Assembly: GCA_002707085.1 (NCBI GenBank)
Contig: PALY01000151.1
Span: 1-19,763 of the forward strand
Direction of reading: 5' to 3'
From: Deltaproteobacteria bacterium
GTDB taxonomy: Bacteria; Myxococcota_A; UBA796
Length of the DNA stretch: 19,763 nucleotides
Every line of letters begins with the position of its first letter. The first letter of the stretch is position 1. The position numbers and the translations under genes are program-made. Below, piece by piece: positions 8,403 to 14,756 of this stretch. The notes below the pieces were generated by a model, which saw only the letters and a list, made by a program, of their open reading frames with translations, was not told where the DNA came from and did no database searches.

Positions 8403-9014
8403 TTATTTCGGATCACCAGATTCGGATATGCTGCGTACATATTGATATACGGCCTTGGCACCGAATTCGACCAAGTCATCTTTAGGAAGGTCGATGCCCG
8501 ATTTTTTGAGGTCTTTTCGGATTTTCTTTAGTTCACCCATCGTGGATGACTGTGTCACACCAAACATTTGGATGTCATAGGACGTTCCATCTGTTTTGCT
8601 CCAATCCCACCCCGCGTCTGGGTTGTCTTGAACGTAGGATTCATTGAATCGCTTCCCACCGTTGCTGATGAGGTAAATCAATGCCTTATCGATCTTCGCG
8701 CGATCACCGTCCACGGCTTTGGTGGCATCCCAAGCCGCAGGATTCGTTAGATCAGCTGCCTGCTCTAACCGGCCCTTCTTGCCATCTTTTCCATGGCAGT
8801 CGTTGCATGTATTAGAACCCTTGGTCAGAAAGATTCGCTCACCATGTTTCACGATGTCAGCGTCGGAAATGGCCTCTTTCCACGGTTTCAAGGCGGGGGC
8901 ATCCGGTTTACTGGCGACGGGTGCGGGTGCCGGTGCGGGCGGTGCTTCTTCTCCGCCACCACATGCGGCCAAAAGAAAACAAGTTGCTGCGATAGGTACG
9001 TGTAGCTTGAACAT
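8403..9014 (-). CDS. Monoheme cytochrome c lipoprotein (paralogue 1)
   Basis: Exported c-type cytochrome of 203 aa. The signal peptide ends in the lipobox LAAC (C18), followed by Gly-Gly-Gly-Glu-Glu and an Ala/Pro-rich flexible linker to about residue 44, so a lipid-anchored periplasmic protein is expected. The heme c site is CNDCH (70-74). The conserved M150 in DIQMFGVTQ is a candidate axial ligand (inference). Three Trp/aromatic motifs (ESYV, AGWDWSKTD, FGVTQSST) are shared with the neighbour at 9044-9682, and a Lys-rich helix (KKIRKDLKK) follows. GGGAG precedes the ATG. It lies 29 bp after its paralogue, so they are likely co-transcribed. Its partner is unknown; a periplasmic electron carrier for one of the nearby oxidases is plausible. 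Confidence 0.9.
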   Translation of the reverse strand: MFKLHVPIAATCFLLAACGGGEEAPPAPAPAPVASKPDAPALKPWKEAISDADIVKHGERIFLTKGSNTCNDCHGKDGKKGRLEQAADLTNPAAWDATKAVDGDRAKIDKALIYLISNGGKRFNESYVQDNPDAGWDWSKTDGTSYDIQMFGVTQSSTMGELKKIRKDLKKSGIDLPKDDLVEFGAKAVYQYVRSISESGDPK

Positions 9015-9043
9015 GTTGCTCCCGAGAGGTGAGTCGTCTTTGT

Positions 9044-9682
9044 TTACTCGACGGCGATTGAACGGAGATAGGCGATGACGGCTTTGGTTCCAAAGTTGGT
9101 CATGTCATCTTTTTCCAGTGCCACACCTTGTTTCTTCAGGTCCTTTCGGATCTTCTTGATTTCAGCCTTGGTGGACGATTGGGTGACGCCGAACATTTGG
9201 ATATCGAATGCAGTGGCGTCGGTTTTTGACCAGTCCCAGCCAGCTTCGGCTGTGTCGGAGACGTAGGACTCGTTGAACTTTTTACCACCATTGGCGATCA
9301 GGTAAGTGAGCGCGAGATCTGCTTTGACAGGATCTCCTCCTGTGGCTTGAAACACTCTCCAAGTCTCTGGCTTCGTTAGGTTGGCAGCCTGTTCGAGGCG
9401 GCCTTTGATGCCGTCTTTTCCGTGGCAATCGTTGCATGTGTTGGAACCTTTCGCCAAAAAGACTCTTTCACCGTATTTGGCCAAGGTGGCTTCATCCATG
9501 GTTGTCCATGATGTGCCCTCAGCTGCTGGAGTGGGCGATGCCTCTGTTTTTTCGGCTGCGGGTGCCGCTTCAGCTACGGCTTCTTCACCACATGGCGCCT
9601 CTATTTCGTCGCCACCACAGGACGCTGACATTGTCATTGTCGAGATAAATGCTGCAATAAGGACCGATTTAGAGTTGGTCAT
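9044..9682 (-). CDS. Monoheme cytochrome c, probable lipoprotein (paralogue 2)
   Basis: A 212-aa exported c-type cytochrome, paralogous to the gene just downstream (about 70 percent identity by eye over the heme domain). The signal sequence ends SASC, a weak lipobox (Ser instead of Leu/Val at -3), with C22 followed by GG. Lipidation is therefore less certain than for paralogue 1. A Glu/Ala-rich linker runs to about residue 58. The heme c site is CNDCH at 83-87, and the shared motif DIQMFGVTQSST carries a candidate axial Met. I chose the second ATG (9680-9682) because GGAAGGGG lies immediately upstream; the first ATG at 9697 would put that ribosome-binding site inside the coding sequence. The extra C31 after the anchor is not in the paralogue. 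Confidence 0.9.
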   Translation of the reverse strand: MTNSKSVLIAAFISTMTMSASCGGDEIEAPCGEEAVAEAAPAAEKTEASPTPAAEGTSWTTMDEATLAKYGERVFLAKGSNTCNDCHGKDGIKGRLEQAANLTKPETWRVFQATGGDPVKADLALTYLIANGGKKFNESYVSDTAEAGWDWSKTDATAFDIQMFGVTQSSTKAEIKKIRKDLKKQGVALEKDDMTNFGTKAVIAYLRSIAVE

Positions 9683-9803
9683 GCTGTCCCCTTCCATATT
9701 TCTGTAGTCATGTATCTAATGGATGCCGTCATGGTTTGCACCCGTTGAACGGTGGCGAAAGGCAGGCTTCTGTACTATTCATGGTTGAAATTCGGGAGGC
9801 TGT

Positions 9804-10040
9804 GTGACGGGTCGCGGCGATAAATTCATAAAGTTGGGGTTCTGGTCCCAGTTGATTCTATTGATTTTGGTGGATTGGGGAAGCCTTCAGGCTTTCGCTA
9901 CACAGGATGTTGCTTGGTACCATTATGTTGGATTCCTGGTGGTCAATGTCGTTTTACTGTGGGTGACTTGGATCATGTGGGTATGGCTCAAGCCACAAAA
10001 AACGGGAGCGTTCCGGCTTCAAGCGGGGATGGAAGAGTGA
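9804..10040 (+). CDS. Small membrane protein, two helices
   Basis: A 78-aa protein with a GTG start preceded by GGGAGG at 5-6 bp. Two hydrophobic, Trp-rich segments are visible (about 14-32, and 40-62 containing VVNVVLLWVTWIMWVWL) with a basic end after the second. No family is recognised. Its stop overlaps the start of the next gene (GTGA overlap at 10037-10040), so the two are translationally coupled and probably work together. It is transcribed divergently from the cytochrome c pair across a 121-bp gap. Confidence 0.6.
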   Translation: MTGRGDKFIKLGFWSQLILLILVDWGSLQAFATQDVAWYHYVGFLVVNVVLLWVTWIMWVWLKPQKTGAFRLQAGMEE

Positions 10041-10639
10041 GTGGTGACACTGCGCAGCAATCTGACGCAAAAGATGGCCAACGCCTTGTACACATTGGTG
10101 TCGCAACGATGGTTATTGCATGTGCGGCGAGCCTATTTGTTGGGTACCAGGTTGGTGGTCCGGTAATCAATGAGGTTGGATATCCGCTCGCTCCCAAAGC
10201 GACGCTTCAGGATGACGGCGCCATGCAGGTCACCATCAACACATCCGACAATGTTTTGTGGATCCCATTTTCCTTTGAACTTGGGCAGCAAGTACCGGAT
10301 GGTCCAGCCGCTGACATTTTGATTCGGCGTCACTACTGGCAGGCCCCAGGAGGGGCCGCTTCTTTGGGGGTACAACCCTTAAAGGATACCGAGGCGCCAG
10401 CAGAAATTGAGTGGGTTGAAGATGGTCTCACCGATGGTTTTTCTGCCAACCCCGTTCTTTTGCGTTGGTACAGCTATAGCTACTGGACACATTTGCTGCA
10501 GAGCAAGCATGAGATCTATGCCATTCGTCTGCGGGGAGATGACACTCGAGCCGCATTGGTTCGAATAGAAAGTTATTACTGCGCACCGGAGGGTACAGGT
10601 TGTTCGACCTTTCGTTATCGGTTGATTGATTTGCCTTAA
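10037..10639 (+). CDS. HmuY-like protein with N-terminal membrane anchor
   Basis: A 200-aa protein. A single hydrophobic helix (about 18-37) follows a short polar N-terminus, so it should be a membrane-anchored periplasmic protein. Residues 65-198 resemble the HmuY heme-binding fold. The marks are an early VLWIPFSFELGQ strand, then ADILIRRHYWQ followed by a Gly/Ala-rich loop. The end is the characteristic IYAIRLRGDDTRAALVRIESYYCAPEG...STFRYRLI pattern. HmuY of Porphyromonas binds heme through two His; H99, H152 and H158 are possible ligands here, but which ones is unknown. The GTG start overlaps the previous stop by four bases, with GGAAGA in front. A longer in-frame start near 9875 runs through the previous gene and is rejected. 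A role in heme handling beside cytochrome genes is inference. Confidence 0.62.
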   Translation: MSGDTAQQSDAKDGQRLVHIGVATMVIACAASLFVGYQVGGPVINEVGYPLAPKATLQDDGAMQVTINTSDNVLWIPFSFELGQQVPDGPAADILIRRHYWQAPGGAASLGVQPLKDTEAPAEIEWVEDGLTDGFSANPVLLRWYSYSYWTHLLQSKHEIYAIRLRGDDTRAALVRIESYYCAPEGTGCSTFRYRLIDLP

Positions 10640-10659
10640 GGCTCCGTTTCACGAAAACC

Positions 10660-10690
10660 AAAAAGCCCCACCGAGAAGGTGGGGCTTTTT
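10660..10690. terminator. Bidirectional intrinsic terminator
   Basis: A perfect 13-bp stem, AAAAAGCCCCACC / GGTGGGGCTTTTT, with a 5-base GAGAA loop. It has a run of T on either strand. It sits between the convergent ends of the HmuY-like gene (plus) and the EB_dh-cytochrome gene (minus) and can serve both. Confidence 0.93.
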
Positions 10691-10709
10691 ATTTGCTTCA
10701 TCTTTTTGT

Positions 10710-12839
10710 TTAGTGGTGACCACCACCACCTGGCGACACACCGAAGAACGCTTTCGCTGCCAGGTCCAGTATGTGGTCCTGATCCGCTTCTCCGGAGAAA
10801 ACGTAGAAGGTTCCGTTCTCAGACCATACCGCAGCGGAAGCTCCGATACCTTCGTAGCCGCGCATCAGGCTGTGACCAATGTGTCGGCTGTGATCTGTAG
10901 TGCCACCACCGTTTAGTTCGGTGAATGTTTGAAGAACGTACAGCTTGTCTCCATCACGGTATCGGAATGCACCACTCAAGTCGTCACCAGGCATCCGCAT
11001 ACCGCCCTCAAGGGTGAGGTGTACATCTGTTAGGTCGTTGGGAGTTGCAAGAGCCGGTGGAAGTCCCTTGCTCACCAATGCGGTTCGGACTTCATCTGCA
11101 TCTGTGGAACTGAGGAACTCACCGGAGGCAAGCGATACGCCTTGATGGTTTGCAATCGCAATTTGCACATCATTTGTTTCCACCGTGCCAGATATTCCAC
11201 TGACCAATGGTCCGATTGCGAGAACACCCACAATACCGACGATGATGCCATATTTACCAGGGCCGGAAGGCATGTCCTCGCTGAATAGCGGGCTTGGCGC
11301 ATCCTGTTCGCCTGCTTCTACCTTGGCCCATTCTCGTGTGGACCGTACCAACATTCCCAAAAGACCGAGCGATAGCAGGAAGAAGATGGGAGGAAGGACA
11401 TGTGCTTGCGCGGGAATTTCTGGTTCCAAGTAGAGCCAATACCAAGTACTGATGGACCGTCTTTGTCCGATCTCTCCCTTGCTACCATCCCATGCATTGA
11501 AACCAATGGGGGTCCAAGACCCTGCCTCTATTTGGACATCATTTTTGTCGGATGTCTGTAGGGGGCGGGAGATGAGCATTGTGTATCGGCCATCCGCGTA
11601 CGTGACGTTTCCACGGATTTGTTGACTGAGTTCACTTTGTTCTTGGTATTTCCCAAAGCCCTTGGCGTTGATCTCTTTGATTTTGTTGGTGTCTGCTCGC
11701 CACCACCAGGTGTTCACACCACGCTTCTTGTCGCCAAGCATAAAGTATGGGCGAGCGCCTTCTTTATCTTTCTTGGCAGGGAATTGGAGTGCAAACTGAT
11801 CAGGGTGATTGGTGTCTCTGTATACTTTTCCGTCTCGGTCTTCGTAATTGTCTGTGAGATCGTTTCCTGTGGAGTTGGAACGGTCATCCCAGGTGATTTT
11901 AAGCGTGACACCTTGAGTGCTGTACACCGCTTGGGCATCCACAAACTCGACGGAGGGGAAGAATAGGCGAGGAGGCTCTACGATTTGAGAGAGAAGCTGG
12001 AATCGAGCAACAGAGGCCGATTTCCAAACTTCGTCATCTACAGAAGTAGGTAGTTTGTCCACCTTGCTTGCAAGGATGCGTTCATCTTTGACCGCCTTTG
12101 GTGTGGCAGAGAGGCTTTTGATGTAGTTCACCAAGTGCCAGCGATCCGAGGTCGAAATGACATCCCGATAAGACGCCATGGGCGAACCGGTGAGTCCGCG
12201 ACTGAGTGTCTTCATGATATCCGCGGATTCATATCCGTTGCGGAAGGACTCAGGATTACTCAAATTTCGGGGTACCAAAGTGTTTCCCCAAGAGTCTTCA
12301 GCGAGTGTCGCCCAGTTGGGGCCGTCGCCGCGACCTTCTGCACCATGGCAGTCGGCACACATGTTCTCTTGGTACAGTTTCTTACCGCGAGCAGTCGAGT
12401 CTGGAGATGTAGGGATTGGCGGGCAGATGATTTCCGGCATTGGAATCATCTCTTCGATGTAGTCTGGATCCGAAAAGTCGGGTGACCAAGAACGAATCAA
12501 GGCAACAAGGTCCCATTTTTCTTGTTCAGAAAGAATGGGGAAGCCGGGCATCGATGTACCAGGGATACCTTCATCGATCACCTTGTACATGTCCGCTTCT
12601 GTGGGAATGACACCGTCTGGCGTTTCCGCGAACTTGTAGACACTGTTGTCCTTAAATACCCGAGGCGCCGGATACATGAAACCTGTAGCGGGTCCATCGC
12701 CAGCACCGTCAGCACCGTGGCACTGAGCGCAACGATGTTCGTATACAGCGGCACCATTTTCGATGTTCCCAGCAACTGCATCAGCGTTGGGGATGGCCTG
12801 TAGGCTCAGGGCAATAGAGAAAAATAGACTTGCACTCAT
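10710..12839 (-). CDS. Diheme cytochrome c fused to ethylbenzene-dehydrogenase-type heme b domain
   Basis: A 709-aa exported, membrane-anchored multidomain protein. Order: signal peptide (cleavage near ADAVA, about 23); cytochrome c domain 1 with CAQCH at 37-41 and M97 in TSMPGF; cytochrome c domain 2 with CADCH at 161-165 and M221 in SPMASY. Residues 260-472 are an EB_dh-like beta domain (related to the heme-b gamma subunit of ethylbenzene/DMSO-type enzymes), with PYFMLGD (M367) and VNTWWWRAD as family-like motifs. Then come helix 480-498, a charged loop, helix 530-550 and a C-terminal domain (552-700) ending in GGGGHH. The C-terminal domain resembles the periplasmic part of some anti-sigma factors, but only weakly. 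Its ATG lies 2 bp after the upstream stop, so translation is coupled. It probably passes electrons among c and b hemes for the neighbouring oxidase (inference). Confidence 0.88.
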   Translation of the reverse strand: MSASLFFSIALSLQAIPNADAVAGNIENGAAVYEHRCAQCHGADGAGDGPATGFMYPAPRVFKDNSVYKFAETPDGVIPTEADMYKVIDEGIPGTSMPGFPILSEQEKWDLVALIRSWSPDFSDPDYIEEMIPMPEIICPPIPTSPDSTARGKKLYQENMCADCHGAEGRGDGPNWATLAEDSWGNTLVPRNLSNPESFRNGYESADIMKTLSRGLTGSPMASYRDVISTSDRWHLVNYIKSLSATPKAVKDERILASKVDKLPTSVDDEVWKSASVARFQLLSQIVEPPRLFFPSVEFVDAQAVYSTQGVTLKITWDDRSNSTGNDLTDNYEDRDGKVYRDTNHPDQFALQFPAKKDKEGARPYFMLGDKKRGVNTWWWRADTNKIKEINAKGFGKYQEQSELSQQIRGNVTYADGRYTMLISRPLQTSDKNDVQIEAGSWTPIGFNAWDGSKGEIGQRRSISTWYWLYLEPEIPAQAHVLPPIFFLLSLGLLGMLVRSTREWAKVEAGEQDAPSPLFSEDMPSGPGKYGIIVGIVGVLAIGPLVSGISGTVETNDVQIAIANHQGVSLASGEFLSSTDADEVRTALVSKGLPPALATPNDLTDVHLTLEGGMRMPGDDLSGAFRYRDGDKLYVLQTFTELNGGGTTDHSRHIGHSLMRGYEGIGASAAVWSENGTFYVFSGEADQDHILDLAAKAFFGVSPGGGGHH

Positions 12840-12841
12840 GA

Positions 12842-13681
12842 TCAGTGGCCCTCCACCGACTCAGCCCCGCGGGGCTTGTAGCCTGTGTAGTCGTAGAGGA
12901 ACGCGATGACGTTCCACATGTCCTCTTCAGACAAAAACTTTTCCCAAGCGGGCATGCTGGAGTCCCAAGGGCCACCAGCATCTGGCATGCCTGGGCCTCC
13001 CTTGGCTACTCGCCAATAAAGGAAAGCTTCCGTGAGTTGCGGCAACACTCCTGGGTCTTGGAAGTTGGCCGGCATGGGGTTTACTGTACGCGCGTAGTGA
13101 CCGTCAGCGGCCAGCGTGTCACCGTGGCAGTAGTAGCAGTTTTCGTAGTAAACCACTTTTCCGCGTGCCACGTGTTCGGCGAATTGAGCGGGGTCACTCT
13201 CTTCAAGTTCACGGATGGGGCTTGTGCCAGAGACCACGTTGAACACGTTTGGTTCTGCCATGCCCGGGCTTTGCACTTTGATCGTGTTTGGCGGTGGCGG
13301 GTGAACTGAGCGAATCCGAGGAGGAGCGTCGCTGCTTGGGAGATTGCCCAAGTAGGTTTGGAAGGCCACGATACACGGTATGGTCAGTAAAAGTCCGTAG
13401 AGTGTTCCACGCTTACCCGGGCTTACCATGACAGATTTAAGTGGAGTCCACACACTTTCCAAAGCTTGATCGCTGGACGATACGTAGAGCAGCATGGAAA
13501 TGAATGCCATGCCTGCGTACAGCAAAATCAATGCGCCCGGTGCGGGCGGGGTGATTCCGTACATTAGGTAGAGCACGGTCGTCACGAAGAAGGCGACGCC
13601 TGCCCAAAAAAGTCCCAGCTTGCTGCGCATCACGAAGATGGCTGCAGACGCTACGGTAAACAGGATGGTAGAAATCAACAT
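12842..13681 (-). CDS. Membrane-anchored monoheme cytochrome c
   Basis: A 279-aa protein. About four N-terminal transmembrane helices (roughly 2-18, 24-41, 48-67, 92-110) are followed by a Pro-rich linker (117-140) and a C-terminal cytochrome c domain. The heme site is CYYCH at 182-186, with M243 in SSMPAW as probable axial ligand. The N-terminal helices have no obvious heme-ligand pair, so they may just anchor the protein or dock to an oxidase. GGGAGGG precedes the ATG. It sits 13 bp after the diheme cytochrome gene and 2 bp before the EB_dh-cytochrome gene, in one operon. Confidence 0.9.
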   Translation of the reverse strand: MLISTILFTVASAAIFVMRSKLGLFWAGVAFFVTTVLYLMYGITPPAPGALILLYAGMAFISMLLYVSSSDQALESVWTPLKSVMVSPGKRGTLYGLLLTIPCIVAFQTYLGNLPSSDAPPRIRSVHPPPPNTIKVQSPGMAEPNVFNVVSGTSPIRELEESDPAQFAEHVARGKVVYYENCYYCHGDTLAADGHYARTVNPMPANFQDPGVLPQLTEAFLYWRVAKGGPGMPDAGGPWDSSMPAWEKFLSEEDMWNVIAFLYDYTGYKPRGAESVEGH

Positions 13682-13694
13682 CTGCGTTCCCTCC

Positions 13695-14501
13695 CTACTT
13701 GGCGCTCAGCCAGTCGACAAAAGCTTTGTAGTCTTTGCCAGACATTCGTGAATAAAAGTCTCGTGAAGCGATTGCGCCTTCCATGACACCAGCATCATCC
13801 CCTTCGGCGATGACTGCGTCTGGATTCAACAGTGCGTCCAAGATTTCCCATTTGTCCATTCGGCTACCGATTCCCTTCAGGGTGGGACCTGTTTTGGCTT
13901 CATCGGTATCAAGTGCATGACAACCATCACACCCAAACTCGGTCCACACTTCACTGGGTTCACCCACGGGCTTGACTTCTGCCACAGCAGCGCCGCCACC
14001 GCCGCCGTCTCCACCCGATGCAGCACCACAATCGAAGCGTTCAAAGACTTCGGTGTCCGTTCCGGCGAGAGTGGCGTCTCCGCCGAGCGTTTGGAGGTAG
14101 GCAACGACTGCCTGAAGCTGGCCTGGCTTCATGGAGCGTTGTTGTGCAGGCATGATATTTCCGTACCCTTCCACCAAATAGTCTCCGGGTTTGCACATTG
14201 CTTCAACCAGATAGTCCACGTCGGTGAAGGAGTTGCCGCGTTCGCGGGCGCGGTCGTGGGCAAGCGCTCCGATGTTTCCAAGCGGAGGGCAACGTCCATC
14301 CTCACTCATTGCATGGCACTGCGTGCAATTTGTTTCAAATATTTCGCCACCCGCTACGGCGAGGTCTTCAGGGGAAGTATTCGCACCAAACTCAACTTTC
14401 GGTGGAGCCTTTCCCTCTAATTGAGGAAGGATCTGTGCGACTCCCGTGTAGGCCACGGACACGAGTAAAGTGAATAAGGCGATATTCAGTATGTTTTTCA
14501 T
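13695..14501 (-). CDS. Diheme cytochrome c, membrane-anchored
   Basis: A 268-aa exported protein with an N-terminal signal anchor (about 4-22). Cytochrome domain 1 has CTQCH at 59-63 and M117 in NIMPAQQ. A low-complexity Gly-rich linker (about 160-172) follows. Domain 2 has CDGCH at 191-195, with M240 or M253 as candidate axial ligand. Extra Cys at 71, 103 and 158 could form disulfides. It is the first gene of the minus-strand cytochrome operon and starts 255 bp from the divergent bd-like oxidase gene. It is the most likely soluble-domain electron carrier of the set (inference). Confidence 0.9.
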   Translation of the reverse strand: MKNILNIALFTLLVSVAYTGVAQILPQLEGKAPPKVEFGANTSPEDLAVAGGEIFETNCTQCHAMSEDGRCPPLGNIGALAHDRARERGNSFTDVDYLVEAMCKPGDYLVEGYGNIMPAQQRSMKPGQLQAVVAYLQTLGGDATLAGTDTEVFERFDCGAASGGDGGGGGAAVAEVKPVGEPSEVWTEFGCDGCHALDTDEAKTGPTLKGIGSRMDKWEILDALLNPDAVIAEGDDAGVMEGAIASRDFYSRMSGKDYKAFVDWLSAK

Positions 14502-14570
14502 TCTGAAACCCGGCGGTTCTGTTTCCTGACAATTGTATTCGTGAACTATTCCCGTAACGAACCTGCTGCA

Positions 14571-14582
14571 AATCGTACGATT
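14571..14582. repeat. 12-bp perfect palindrome, possible operator
   Basis: AATCGTACGATT reads the same on both strands. It is flanked by CCGTAA (14552-14557) and its inverted copy TTACGG (14581-14586). The location, between divergent respiratory operons, suits a dimeric regulator, but no regulator is identified. Confidence 0.4.
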
Positions 14583-14656
14583 ACGGTAGGTTTTCGATTA
14601 TCGGCATTGGTCTATGGACTGTCGGCATATTGTTGATTTCTAAGAGGAGCCAGTTC

Positions 14657-14725
14657 ATGGTGCTCGTTCGCTTGGTTCTTGAAACGCAGCCCGATCTTCG
14701 TTATCTCTCTGCCGTCCGGGTATGA
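14657..14725 (+). CDS. Possible 22-codon leader ORF upstream of bd-like oxidase
   Basis: An ATG is preceded by a strong AAGAGGAG at 14642-14649 with 7-bp spacing from GGAG. It opens a 22-codon frame (MVLVRLVLETQPDLRYLSAV then RV) ending at TGA 14723-14725, 31 bp before the oxidase ATG. The frame differs from that of the oxidase. It could be a leader peptide or chance. The Shine-Dalgarno is better than that of most genes in the window, which is why it is listed. Confidence 0.35.
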   Translation: MVLVRLVLETQPDLRYLSAVRV

Positions 14726-14756
14726 CGTTGAAGTCCGGCACTTAATAGAGGTTGAG

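Larger units (their letters stand above)
14502..14756. promoter_or_regulatory. Divergent promoter region between cytochrome c operon and bd-like oxidase
   Basis: 255 bp between two divergent start codons, so it must hold promoters for both operons. I see a perfect 12-bp palindrome and a possible short leader ORF (separate entries). No clear FNR box (TTGAT-N4-ATCAA) or textbook sigma70 pair could be identified by eye. Confidence 0.65.

Noticed and set aside
9875..10036. Longer start for the HmuY-like gene
   Set aside because: The extra residues are the out-of-frame shadow of the small membrane-protein gene and contain no sensible signal sequence.
12845..13309. 154-codon plus-strand frame
   Set aside because: It is antisense to the membrane cytochrome c gene and has no recognisable features.
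13917..14420. 167-codon plus-strand frame
   Set aside because: It lies entirely antisense to the diheme cytochrome c gene, whose CxxCH motifs are clear.
14502..14756. FNR-type binding site
   Set aside because: No TTGAT-N4-ATCAA or near match found by eye.
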